A stretch of 32,338 bases of DNA from Planctomyces sp. (GTDB taxonomy: Bacteria; Planctomycetota; Planctomycetia; Planctomycetales; Planctomycetaceae): NCBI GenBank assembly GCA_005778115.1, contig SXKJ01000002.1:1-32338 (forward strand). Reading direction: 5' to 3'. This document shows, in pieces, positions 1 through 6,998 of the stretch (the first letter of the stretch is position 1; every line of letters begins with the position of its first letter). The notes under the pieces were generated by a model that was given only the letters and a program-made list of their open reading frames with translations, was not told the origin of the DNA and did no database searches. The position numbers were made by a program, and so were the translations under genes.

Positions 1-219
1 GCGGAACTCGAACAGATCGCTCCGTATGCCATCAATGCGCAAGTGAAAGTGTCGATCACTCCGAACGGCAAGAAGGAACAGGCCGATCTGGGCCGCGTCA
101 TCGAGATCCTTCGCAAAGCGAACTATCGCGGCTACGTCGTGTTGGAATACGAGGAGGCTGATCCCTATGGCGAAATTCCGAAGGTGTTGGCGGACCTGCG
201 AAAGTTGATTCATGCGTAA
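1..219 (+). CDS. Sugar phosphate isomerase/epimerase, C-terminal fragment
   Basis: This is an open frame from the window edge to a TAA at 217-219, giving 72 residues. The segment GYVVLEYEE followed by a short helix and LADLRKLI resembles the last strand and helix of xylose-isomerase-like TIM-barrel proteins (AP endonuclease 2 superfamily), which are abundant in planctomycetes. The N-terminal part, with most metal ligands, lies outside the window, so the substrate cannot be inferred. Its last 17 bases are repeated almost exactly at the start of the next gene (333-349). Confidence 0.6.
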   Translation, partial: AELEQIAPYAINAQVKVSITPNGKKEQADLGRVIEILRKANYRGYVVLEYEEADPYGEIPKVLADLRKLIHA

Positions 220-349
220 TCGCAGCGACGGGGTCGGGAGTCTTTTTCAGGCCGCCACCTCTTGAGTTACAAGCGTTGCTCTTTAGGTTGGGCCGCCTGA
301 AAAAGACTCCCGCCCCTTATCTGCCTTCTGCTGCGAAGGTTGATTCATG
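198..349. repeat. 17-nt direct repeat pair flanking a palindrome
   Basis: GCGAAAGTTGATTCATG at 198-214 (end of the epimerase gene) recurs as GCGAAGGTTGATTCATG at 333-349 (ribosome site and start of the DUF5658 gene), 16 of 17 identical. The palindrome at 236-311 lies between the two copies. The arrangement suggests a duplication associated with arrival of the palindrome-bearing segment; this is inference. Confidence 0.6.
236..311. repeat. Intergenic inverted repeat, 17-bp arms
   Basis: GGGAGTCTTTTTCAGGC at 236-252 is the exact reverse complement of 295-311. The loop is 42 nt, and the bases outside the arms (GGGGT / GCCCC) are also nearly complementary. It lies 17 nt after the stop of the epimerase gene. 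The arms carry internal T5/A5 runs, so it could act as a terminator, but it looks more like one of the dispersed palindromic elements of this genome. Confidence 0.75.
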
Positions 350-673
350 GCCAAGAAGCGTCGTGGCATTCCACTGGAAAACGAGACCGCATGGTATGCG
401 TTGCTGAGTCTATGCGATGTCCTCGCGACTTGGGCACTCCTGCGACGCAACACCGGATTCGTCGAGTCGAACCCAGTGGCTCGTTGGTTTTATGATGGCT
501 GGGGTTTAGCCGGCATGGTCTGGTTCAAGCTGGGCATGGTGACCCTGGTGGTTATGATCGCGCAGGTGGTGGCCAGAAAGAATGAACCGCTGGCGAGATT
601 GCTGTTGGTCTTCGGCTGCGTGGCATGCGGAATCGTCTTTCTCTACAGCTATTGGCTGGGAAACCATGCGTAG
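347..673 (+). CDS. DUF5658 family membrane protein
   Basis: A 108-residue protein with a basic N-terminus (MAKKRRG) and about three hydrophobic segments near residues 15-33, 53-75 and 84-103. The pattern LCDVLATWALLRR, then ESNPVARWF and a glycine-rich membrane helix, matches DUF5658, a small inner-membrane family of unknown function. The ATG at 347 is preceded by GAAGG at 335-339 with good spacing. It stands alone between a palindrome and the DUF1501 gene, 70 nt upstream of the latter. Nothing in the context indicates a function. Confidence 0.75.
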   Translation: MAKKRRGIPLENETAWYALLSLCDVLATWALLRRNTGFVESNPVARWFYDGWGLAGMVWFKLGMVTLVVMIAQVVARKNEPLARLLLVFGCVACGIVFLYSYWLGNHA

Positions 674-743
674 GTTGGGACTCAATGAACGCTGGTGACA
701 TCGCCGATGAGCCAATTACGATATTCGCCCACGGGAGGCTCAG

Positions 744-2150
744 ATGCTGACAATACTCGATCAAGGACTTTCGCTGTGCGACCGACTCAACCGGCGCGAG
801 TGGCTGCGTGTTGGCAGTTTGGGGGCCGGAGGCTTATCGCTCTCGCATTTGCTCGCGGCGAAGAATTACGCCAAGGCCGCGACCAGAGGGCCTGCTGGTT
901 CCTTCGGAAAAGCGAAGTCCGTCATCCTGTTCTGGCTGACCGGCGGAGCGCCTCAACATGAAACGTGGGATGTAAAACCTGACGCTCCCGCCGAGATTCG
1001 TGGCTCGTTCGGTCCGATTGCCTCGAAGACTCCAGGGCTGTTTGTTGGCGAGTTGATGCCGCGCACCGCGATGCTCACTGATAAGATCGCCGCGCTGCGT
1101 GCGGTTGTCACTGGCGACAACGCTCACTCATCCAGCGGCTATCAGATGCTGACCGGCGTTCCGCACATTCCGCTCAGCGCCGAGAGCGTCACGTCAAAGG
1201 CTCCGAACCTCTGGCCCAGTGCGGACTCGATCGTGCGATCGCTGCGACCTTCGCGAAACGGTTTGCCTCCATCGGTTGTGTTGCCGGAACACATCTGGAA
1301 CGACGGAAACTTTCCGTGGCCCGGACAAGATGCCGGGTTCCTCGGCAACAAAGCCGATCCGTGGTTGATCCACTGCGATCCGAGTTCGCCCCAGTTCCGC
1401 GTTCCCGATCTTTCGTTTCCCGATGAGATCAGTTCGCTGCGGTTCGACGCCCGACGGACATTGCTCGAACAAGTCAACCGGCATCTCGATACCAAGTTGC
1501 AAGGGGGCCAAGTCCAACGCTTCAACGACGATGCTCAGCAAGCGATTGGATTGCTCAGCGCATCGGCATCGCGGCGAGCGTTCGATCTGTCGCAAGAACC
1601 GGATTCAGTACGCGACCGATACGGCCGTTCGCGATACGCTCAAAGCGTGTTGCTCGCGCGGCGATTGGTTGAGTCGGGAGTCTCGATCGTGCGCATCAAT
1701 TGGACTCGGATCAAAGACCAGCCGAACCAAGGTGGCTGGGACACGCACGCGACTCATGCCAAAGCTCTGCAATCGTTGCTGATGCCGATCATGGATCAGT
1801 GCTACTCGGCGCTGCTGGAAGATTTGTCCGAGCGTGGCCTGCTCGACGAAACGCTGGTCGTGTGGTTGGGTGAGTTTGGTCACACGCCGAAGATCAACGG
1901 CAACGCTGGCCGAGATCACTGGGGCAACTGCTTCTCGATCGCACTGGCCGGCGGCGGCATTCGCGGCGGAGTCGTCTACGGCAAGTCCGACAAAGATGCC
2001 GGTTTCCCAATCGAAGGCCGAGTTACTCCCGCCGACATGTTGGCCACTGTGTATCACTGCCTCGGCTACTCGCCAGAAACCGAAATGCACGACACCGTCG
2101 GTCGTCCGTTCCCAATCAGCCGAGGCAATGTGATCGAAGCGTTATTGTGA
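744..2150 (+). CDS. DUF1501 family protein 1 (Tat-exported)
   Basis: A 468-residue DUF1501 protein. These belong to the alkaline-phosphatase/sulfatase-like fold and are very numerous in planctomycetes; their substrates are largely unknown. A twin-arginine-type leader (NRREWLRVGSLGAGGLSLS, about residues 16-34) predicts export by Tat. Typical DUF1501 blocks are present: FWLTGGAPQHETWDVKPDAP near residues 62-81, GWDTHATHAKAL near 330, and VVWLGEFGHTPKIN followed by GRDHW near 370-390. The start is set by GGGAGG at 733-738, five bases before the ATG. DUF1501 genes often sit beside a DUF1549/DUF1553 cytochrome-type gene, but no such partner is present here. A perfect 31-bp palindrome starts five bases after its TGA. 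Confidence 0.93.
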   Translation: MLTILDQGLSLCDRLNRREWLRVGSLGAGGLSLSHLLAAKNYAKAATRGPAGSFGKAKSVILFWLTGGAPQHETWDVKPDAPAEIRGSFGPIASKTPGLFVGELMPRTAMLTDKIAALRAVVTGDNAHSSSGYQMLTGVPHIPLSAESVTSKAPNLWPSADSIVRSLRPSRNGLPPSVVLPEHIWNDGNFPWPGQDAGFLGNKADPWLIHCDPSSPQFRVPDLSFPDEISSLRFDARRTLLEQVNRHLDTKLQGGQVQRFNDDAQQAIGLLSASASRRAFDLSQEPDSVRDRYGRSRYAQSVLLARRLVESGVSIVRINWTRIKDQPNQGGWDTHATHAKALQSLLMPIMDQCYSALLEDLSERGLLDETLVVWLGEFGHTPKINGNAGRDHWGNCFSIALAGGGIRGGVVYGKSDKDAGFPIEGRVTPADMLATVYHCLGYSPETEMHDTVGRPFPISRGNVIEALL

Positions 2151-2154
2151 ACCC

Positions 2155-2230
2155 GTAGGGTGGGTCGAGTCATCGAGACCCACCAACTCACATGACTGAT
2201 GGTGGGTCTCGATGACTCGACCCACCCTAC
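2155..2230. repeat. Perfect 31-bp inverted repeat between two genes
   Basis: The left arm 2155-2185 (starting GTAGGGTGGGTCGAGTCATC) is the exact reverse complement of 2200-2230, with a 14-nt loop. It begins five bases after the DUF1501 stop and ends nine bases before the first possible start of the GroES-like gene. It has no terminal T-run, so it is not a classic terminator, but a transcript through it would fold very stably and isolate the GroES-like mRNA from upstream reading. Confidence 0.9.
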
Positions 2231-2239
2231 GCTGTTGGA

Positions 2240-2614
2240 ATGCAGGAAAACCCCTTGAACGAATACGTCGAACCGCTCGGAATGCGTGTCTTGATCCGCA
2301 AGGACGAAGGCCGGCAAAAGACTCGCGGCGGCATCGTGCTGCCGGACCACGCCGAGATTCCCACCATCACCGGCCGCATCGTCGAAGTCAGTGTGCAGGT
2401 CCAGCGCGATAGCGACTTCCCGATTGAGAAGTATGACAAAGTGCTGTTCCATCCGAAGAACGCGATCCCCGTGGACTTTGAACAAAATAATGTCCTGTTT
2501 GTCGTTCCGGTCGCTGACATCGTTGCCGTCTTCCGACGCAGCCCAGAACCGAATCGCGGTCGCGAGACCAATGAAGAACTCGACTCCGCCGACGGAGAGA
2601 TGGCCGAGGAGTAA
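2240..2614 (+). CDS. GroES (Cpn10) family protein with acidic tail
   Basis: A 124-residue Cpn10-like protein. PLGMRVLIRKDEG matches the first strand of GroES, and TRGGIVLP matches the mobile loop with the IVL tripeptide that docks on GroEL; KYDKVLFHPKNAIPVDF and LFVVPVADIVAVF follow. GroES is usually 95-100 residues; this protein has an extra C-terminal stretch of about 25 residues rich in Glu and Asp (from about residue 100). No groEL is adjacent, so it may be a secondary or divergent co-chaperonin. The ATG at 2240 has no good ribosome site; a TTG at 2255 follows AGGAAA and is an alternative start giving 119 residues. Family assignment is firm; the exact role is inferred. Confidence 0.82.
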   Translation: MQENPLNEYVEPLGMRVLIRKDEGRQKTRGGIVLPDHAEIPTITGRIVEVSVQVQRDSDFPIEKYDKVLFHPKNAIPVDFEQNNVLFVVPVADIVAVFRRSPEPNRGRETNEELDSADGEMAEE

Positions 2615-2735
2615 ATGCCGCTTGTCGCCGAACTCGTGAGAGTTCCGTCGGTCGGTGATCCGTCCGAATTCTGACGAATTCGGCTGAGAACGCGGGAAGA
2701 TTCCTCTCTGCAAGCCCTGCCCCAAGAATAGTGAC

Positions 2736-4217
2736 ATGCCTCCGACTCCTAAACGCGTTGCAATCATCGGCGGCGGAATCTCCGGCCTTTCGGCGGCGCT
2801 AAGAGTTCATGAGCTTGCGGCAAAACAACAGCGCGATGTGCAAATCACATTGTTCGAATCGTCTGACCGACTCGGCGGTGTGCTGCACACGGAACGCATT
2901 GGCGATTATCTCGTCGAGCACGCCGCCGACATGTGGATCACCAACAAACCCGAAGGTGTGTGGCTGTGTGAGAAACTCGGTCTCGCCGATCGGCTGATTC
3001 CGACGAACGCCCAATTCCGTAAGTCGCTCGTGCTGCGCAATGGCCGCGCTCATCCAGTCCCCGAAGGCTTTCAGTTGATGGTGCCCGAGCAAGCCTGGCC
3101 GATGCTCCGCTCATCCATTCTGAGCTGGCGCGGCAAGCTGCGGTTGATGGCCGAATTCTGTGTTCCCGCGCGGCGCGATGGAGCCGACGAAAGTCTCGCC
3201 GATTTCGTGCGTCGCCGCTGCGGACGTGAAGCGTTCGAGCGACTCGTGCAACCACTCGTCGGCGGCATCTACACGGCTGATCCGGAAAGGCTCAGCCTGC
3301 TCGCGACTCTGCCGCGCTTCATCGAGATGGAACAACAACACGGCAGCTTGATTCGCGGTGCGCTGCGACAGTCACGCACTAAATCGTCGGGGACCAGCGG
3401 CGCGCGGTACGGCTTGTTCGTCAGCTTGCCGAACGGAATTGAGGAATTGGTCTCGGCGTTAATCTCGCGTGTCGCACAGTTCGCCGACATTCGCTGTGGA
3501 TTCAAAGTTCGCGTGATGCGTTCGGCCAACATCACCCGCAGTGTCGGCGAGGGAGGTGTGACTATCCAAGCCGAGTCCCCGCTCGCCCTCGCTAACGCTT
3601 CAGGTTGGTCTATCGATGGCGAAACCCTCGAACACTTTGACGCCGTGATCCTCGCCGTTCCGTCTTATGTCGCCGCCAGCTTGCTCAAGGAGGGATGCCC
3701 AACGCTCTCTGCTGAGTTGAACCGCATCGAATATGCCTCGACCGTCGTTGTCGCCAGCGGACACAAGTTGGACAACATCGAGCATCCGCTGGAAGCGTTT
3801 GGGCTCGTCGTCCCGCACATCGAGCAGCGGCAGGTGCTGGCCGTCTCCTTCACCAGCCGCAAGTTCCCCGGCCGAGCACCCGACGGCCGCGTTTTGCTCC
3901 GTACGTTTGTTGGTGGTGCGCTGCAGCCGGAACTCTGCAAACTCGATGACAAAGCGGTCTTGGATCTTGTGCGCCGCGAACTCCACGACTTGCTTGGCGT
4001 GAGAGGCGAACCGGACTTCGCCATCCCGTTTCGTCACACGCGAGCCATGCCGCAATATCACATCGGGCATCTGGAACTCGTCTCGCAAATCCGAGCGGCC
4101 ACCGCGAAGTGTTCCGGCTTGGCTCTCGCCGGCAATTACCTGACCGGCGTCGGCATTCCCGACTCGATCGCCAGCGGCGAAGCGGCAGCCGCCCAAGTGA
4201 TGAGTGATCCGCTATGA
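2736..4217 (+). CDS. hemY: Protoporphyrinogen oxidase, HemY-type FAD enzyme
   Basis: A 493-residue flavoenzyme that oxidises protoporphyrinogen IX (or coproporphyrinogen III) late in heme synthesis; the family is also called HemG in some annotations. An N-terminal FAD-binding motif IIGGGISGLSAAL lies at residues 10-22, followed by LFESSDRLGG. The block LVQPLVGGIYTADPERLSLLATLPRF is a family signature. The C-terminal FAD contact GLALAGNYLTGVGIPDSIASGEAAA is present, so both ends are complete. An unusual insert near residues 264-291, beginning SANITRSVGEGG and ending ANASG, lies in a loop before the FAD-domain strand AVILAVPS and coincides with an imperfect palindrome. It appears transcribed on its own, and a family A palindrome starts five bases after its stop. 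Confidence 0.92.
   Translation: MPPTPKRVAIIGGGISGLSAALRVHELAAKQQRDVQITLFESSDRLGGVLHTERIGDYLVEHAADMWITNKPEGVWLCEKLGLADRLIPTNAQFRKSLVLRNGRAHPVPEGFQLMVPEQAWPMLRSSILSWRGKLRLMAEFCVPARRDGADESLADFVRRRCGREAFERLVQPLVGGIYTADPERLSLLATLPRFIEMEQQHGSLIRGALRQSRTKSSGTSGARYGLFVSLPNGIEELVSALISRVAQFADIRCGFKVRVMRSANITRSVGEGGVTIQAESPLALANASGWSIDGETLEHFDAVILAVPSYVAASLLKEGCPTLSAELNRIEYASTVVVASGHKLDNIEHPLEAFGLVVPHIEQRQVLAVSFTSRKFPGRAPDGRVLLRTFVGGALQPELCKLDDKAVLDLVRRELHDLLGVRGEPDFAIPFRHTRAMPQYHIGHLELVSQIRAATAKCSGLALAGNYLTGVGIPDSIASGEAAAAQVMSDPL
3526..3608. repeat. Imperfect palindromic element inside hemY
   Basis: The segment starts CCAAC (3526-3530) and ends GGTTGG (3603-3608). The inner halves GCGAGGG (3547-3553) and CCCTCGC (3586-3592) are exact reverse complements. 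The translation, roughly ITRSVGEGG through SPLALANASG, has the low-complexity look of element-derived peptide. It lies in frame in a loop region of the enzyme. Only parts of the arms pair well, so the call is tentative. Confidence 0.45.
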
Positions 4218-4221
4218 AACA

Positions 4222-4298
4222 GGCGAGCGGGGCGGCGTCAGCCCCCCGGTTCTTTACGGCATACGTAACACCGGGGGGCTGACACCACCCCGCTCGCC
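4222..4298. repeat. Family A palindrome, copy 1
   Basis: 28-nt arms at 4222-4249 and 4271-4298 (left arm starts GGCGAGCGGGGCGGCGTCAG) pair with two mismatches. The 21-nt loop starts TTCTTTACGGC. It begins five bases after the hemY stop. Other copies of the same arms are at 23106-23183 and 32266-32338. The loop of the third copy, read in reverse complement, shares TTCTTTACGGC, so these are dispersed copies of one element. Confidence 0.92.
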
Positions 4299-4365
4299 AA
4301 TGGGACTTGGTGAGTTCTGCGGCTCGGTTTTGAATCGGTCGTGCCCGAAAAAAGCCAAGTTGCAG

Positions 4366-4430
4366 CCTGTCATCTCCGCCGACCGATCTTAGAATCCCGT
4401 CGCTCGCGGTCGGTCTGCCGCGATGACAGG
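4366..4430 (+). promoter_or_regulatory. Structured leader upstream of the HMA selenoprotein candidate
   Basis: CCTGTCATC (4366-4374) pairs exactly with GATGACAGG (4422-4430), and inside it GACCGA (4381-4386) pairs with TCGGTC (4410-4415). The hairpin ends 30 nt before the ATG at 4461 and 15 nt before the GAGGAG ribosome site (4446-4451). It could be a 5' leader structure or an operator. No known riboswitch class is recognised. The rest of 4299-4460 shows nothing else clear. Confidence 0.4.
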
Positions 4431-4460
4431 TCTGTCCGCACTCTTGAGGAGATTTGGTTT

Positions 4461-4829
4461 ATGAAGCGATCTTGTTGGTGTTCTCTATTCTTGGCGTTGG
4501 CCGTTGGTTGCGGTCAGAACAATCCGCATCCTGCGACAAGCAACTCGGCCCCGAGCGAATCTTCGCCGACGGCGGCCGCCAACGAAGCTCTGCCGGAAGG
4601 TGTGGTGCTGGTAACGCTCAAGTTGCCAGAGATGACCTGAGGCGGCTGTGCCGCTGCCGTGCGCAGCGATTTGGCGAATCTCGAAGGCGTTTCTAACGTC
4701 CAAACCGACCTCAAGAAGCGGACCTGCCAGTTCCATCTGGCGAACAAAGACCTGGACTTAAAAGCGAAGCTCAGTGAATTGGCTCAAAGCAATGAGCACC
4801 TGAAAGAATTCGAGATCATCACGCAATAA
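4461..4829 (+). CDS. HMA-domain lipoprotein with in-frame UGA, candidate selenoprotein
   Basis: Reading through a TGA at 4638-4640 gives a 122-residue protein with Sec at position 60. The N-terminus is a lipoprotein signal (MKRSCWCSLFLALAVGC, lipid Cys17), followed by a Ser/Pro/Ala-rich linker (residues 20-45). The HMA fold follows: VVLVTLKLPEMT-U-GGCAAAV, then LEGVSNVQTDLKKRTCQF, ending EFEIITQ at a TAA. In MerP/CopZ-type domains the motif is MTCxxC, so the UGA falls exactly on the first metal-binding Cys, giving UxxC. Frame and conservation are intact on both sides, and a hairpin in SECIS position follows the UGA. GAGGAG at 4446-4451 supports the ATG. It probably binds a soft metal (Cu or Hg) at the cell envelope. 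The alternative is a nonsense mutation (TGC or TGT to TGA). Decoding requires selA, selB, selC and selD elsewhere in the genome, which is not visible here. Confidence 0.72.
4638..4668 (+). promoter_or_regulatory. Candidate bacterial SECIS hairpin
   Basis: Counting from the base after the UGA, CGCTGC at +12 to +17 (4652-4657) pairs perfectly with GCAGCG at +23 to +28 (4663-4668), closing a 5-nt loop CGTGC. The loop has G at its second base and GU at +19/+20. Bacterial SECIS elements need a short stem and a small loop with a G among its first two bases, about 16-37 nt after the UGA; in E. coli fdhF the loop GGU is at a similar distance. A competing hairpin (GCGGC/GCCGC, 4642-4654) is possible. 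No folding energy was computed. Confidence 0.6.
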
Positions 4830-4831
4830 CC

Positions 4832-4887
4832 GTGGGGCAGGTTTGCAACCTGCCCTTGAATCCTGACAGGCTGCAAACCTGCCCCAC
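4832..4887. repeat. Family C palindrome, intergenic copy
   Basis: GTGGGGCAGGTTTGCA (4832-4847) is the exact reverse complement of 4872-4887. The left half is itself a small palindrome (GGGCAGGTT-TGC-AACCTGCCC). It begins three bases after the stop of the HMA lipoprotein gene. A closely similar element lies inside the DUF255 gene at 17604-17675. Confidence 0.85.
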
Positions 4888-4922
4888 AAAAACAGCCCGG
4901 TCACCAAGTGGTGACCGGGCTG
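4888..4922 (-). terminator. Rho-independent terminator for the DUF5684 gene
   Basis: A 13-bp perfect stem (CAGCCCGGTCACC, 4893-4905, with 4910-4922) has a 4-nt loop. On the minus strand the stem is followed at once by five T residues (4892-4888). It lies 30 nt past the stop of the minus-strand gene at 4953-5357, the position expected for its terminator. Confidence 0.85.
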
Positions 4923-4952
4923 CTGTATTTTATGGAAGAAGTCGCGAACCAG

Positions 4953-5357
4953 TTATCCCTTCTGCGGGCCACGATACTTCGCGTCACCGAATCCCAGCAT
5001 GGGGAAGAAAATGAATCCCAGCAGCGACAAGCCGATGCCAAATCCCGCGCCCTTGCCAAAGCACTTGGCCAACTCCAGGAACAGAATCAACGTGATCACA
5101 ACACCGACGCAGGGGATAAACAACAATATGATCCACCAGATCGGTTTACCCACGATTTCCAACAACAGAACAACGTTGTAGATGGGAATGATCGCTCCCC
5201 AGCCCGGCTTGCCCGCCTTCTCAAACACTTTCCACATGCCGGCGATCATCAAAATAATGATGCCCAGGTACACAAACAGGATCAAAATTTCTGCGCCACC
5301 AAGTCCTTCCGCGCCTCCTTCTTGTGCCAACACGCTCAGCCAAGTGAAATCCGTCAT
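4953..5357 (-). CDS. DUF5684 domain membrane protein
   Basis: A 134-residue integral membrane protein with hydrophobic segments at about 22-44, 72-96 and 105-123. KAGKPGWGAIIPIYNVVLLLEIVGKP is the hallmark of DUF5684, a family of unknown function. The ATG at 5357 is preceded on its strand by AGGAG with a short spacer. It is transcribed away from the SBP56 gene and toward the HMA lipoprotein gene, ending in its own terminator. A divergent promoter region is expected at 5358-5555. Confidence 0.82.
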   Translation of the reverse strand: MTDFTWLSVLAQEGGAEGLGGAEILILFVYLGIIILMIAGMWKVFEKAGKPGWGAIIPIYNVVLLLEIVGKPIWWIILLFIPCVGVVITLILFLELAKCFGKGAGFGIGLSLLGFIFFPMLGFGDAKYRGPQKG

Positions 5358-5555
5358 GCTGCTCCTGGGTTAATTGTTGAGAGGTGATTCAACAGTGCGA
5401 GCGAATGCTCGGCTAAGGGACTAGACACCACTTCGCACCGACTTTCAAGCAACTCACAAAAACCGTCAAAATCATCTTCCTTCAATTGCCCATCTTCTCA
5501 ATAACTTCAAGCTGACCACTGAGGAAAGCTTCCTTTGACTCTCAATGAGGCCATC

Positions 5556-6974
5556 ATGGATCGACGCCAATTCTTGAACTCCGTAGCGGCTGGTGGATCG
5601 CTCGCTCTGTCAAACAGGCAACTCTTCAGTGACGACCACTGCGAGGATCGCACGTTCGCCACTCCAGAGGAGGCTCGCAAATCGTCGCCGGAGAAAATCG
5701 CGTACGTCATCGGCGTCTATGCGGGTACGGGAGTGAAGCAGCCGGATTATCTGGCGACGGTGGATCTCGATCCAACGTCGAAGACCTATTCGAAGGTCAT
5801 CCATCGGCTCAGGATGCCGAACGTCGGCGATGAGTTGCATCACTTTGGTTGGAATGCCTGTGGCAGTTGCCACGGTCATCGGGCTCGGCGGTATCTGATC
5901 GTTCCCGGATTGGTCTCCGGTCGCATTCACATCATTGATACGCAGCAACCGGACGCGCCGAAGTTGCACAAGGTCATCGAATCGGACGAGATCGTTCGCC
6001 AGACGAAACTGACGGCACCGCACACGGTCCATTGTCTCGCCGATGGTCGGATCATGATTTCGATGCTCGGCGATGAGCAGCTCAATGGGCCGGGAGGATT
6101 CCTGTTGCTCGATGACGAATTCAACATCGCCGGCCGCTGGGAAGCCAACACGCGAGGCATGAACTTCAACTACGATTTCTGGTATCAGCCGCGGCACAAC
6201 GTGATGGTCAGCAGCGAATGGGGAGCACCGAAGACCACGCGGCCCGGTTTCCAACTCGACGATGTGAAGGGGGGCAAGTACGGTCATCATCTCCATTTCT
6301 GGGACTGGTCGAAACGCCGCATCGCCCAGAGCATCGACCTCGGTGAGCAAGGTTTGATCCCGCTCGAAGTCCGCTTCCACCACAACCCCGCGAGCACGCA
6401 CGGCTATGTCGGAGCGGCGCTCTCCAGCGTCATGTGGCACTATTTCAAGGAGGGCCAGGAGTGGAAGGCCGAGAAGGTCATCGAAGTTGCGGGACAAGAA
6501 CTGAAGGGCTGGGACTTCCCGGTGCCGGGCCTCATTAGCGATCTGGTCGTGTCGCTGGACGACCGCTGGCTCTACTTCTCGAATTGGCTCCACGGCGATG
6601 TTCGACAATACGACATCAGCAATCCCTCAAAGCCGAGACTCACGGGACAGGTGTGGGTGGGCGGTCTGCTCGGCAAGGCTCCGAAGATTCACGGCAAGAC
6701 CACGACGGGCGGGCCGCAAATGCTGCAACTCAGCCTCGACGGCAAACGCCTGTACGTCACCGATTCGCTCGTCAGCAGTTGGGACAACCAATTTTATCCC
6801 AACATCGCCAAGCAAGGCTCGCTAATGCTGCAGATCGACGCTGACACCACCAAAGGCGGGCTGACGCTTAACGATCGCTTCTTCGTGGACTTCGGCCAAG
6901 AACCCGACGGCCCAGCCCGCGCCCACGAGATGCGATTTCCGATGGGAGACTCGACCTCGGATGTATGGACTTGA
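5556..6974 (+). CDS. Selenium-binding protein (SBP56/SELENBP1), methanethiol oxidase family
   Basis: The protein is 472 residues from the ATG at 5556. The family is a beta-propeller; human SELENBP1 and bacterial MtoX are methanethiol oxidases producing formaldehyde, H2S and H2O2, and MtoX is copper dependent. Family blocks are clear: HHFGWNACGSCHGH (the conserved CxxC region), PHTVHCLADGRIMISMLGD, FLLLDDEFNIAGRWE, the His-rich GGKYGHHLHFWDW, and the C-terminal HEMRFPMGDSTSDVW. An in-frame TTG at 5535 would add seven residues, but TGAGG at 5546-5550 supports ATG 5556, giving an RRQFL Tat-like leader and hence a periplasmic location. An HMA lipoprotein with a probable Sec lies two genes upstream, which may matter for metal supply (inference). 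Confidence 0.9.
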   Translation: MDRRQFLNSVAAGGSLALSNRQLFSDDHCEDRTFATPEEARKSSPEKIAYVIGVYAGTGVKQPDYLATVDLDPTSKTYSKVIHRLRMPNVGDELHHFGWNACGSCHGHRARRYLIVPGLVSGRIHIIDTQQPDAPKLHKVIESDEIVRQTKLTAPHTVHCLADGRIMISMLGDEQLNGPGGFLLLDDEFNIAGRWEANTRGMNFNYDFWYQPRHNVMVSSEWGAPKTTRPGFQLDDVKGGKYGHHLHFWDWSKRRIAQSIDLGEQGLIPLEVRFHHNPASTHGYVGAALSSVMWHYFKEGQEWKAEKVIEVAGQELKGWDFPVPGLISDLVVSLDDRWLYFSNWLHGDVRQYDISNPSKPRLTGQVWVGGLLGKAPKIHGKTTTGGPQMLQLSLDGKRLYVTDSLVSSWDNQFYPNIAKQGSLMLQIDADTTKGGLTLNDRFFVDFGQEPDGPARAHEMRFPMGDSTSDVWT

Positions 6975-6998
6975 TCCGCGCTCGGTGCGGGCCGTTGA

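Noticed and set aside
4341..4640. A 99-residue frame ending at the TGA of the HMA gene, taken as a complete protein
   Set aside because: It begins in the leader hairpin, and the real lipoprotein start is ATG 4461. Ending at the TGA would cut the metal motif in half while the same frame continues as HMA fold.
4832..4887. Family C palindrome as terminator of the HMA gene
   Set aside because: It has no T-run on the plus strand, and the same element occurs inside a coding region, so it is better called a dispersed repeat.
5610..6608. Minus-strand frame (332 residues) opposite the SBP56 gene
   Set aside because: The plus-strand SBP56 match is complete from leader to C-terminal motif.
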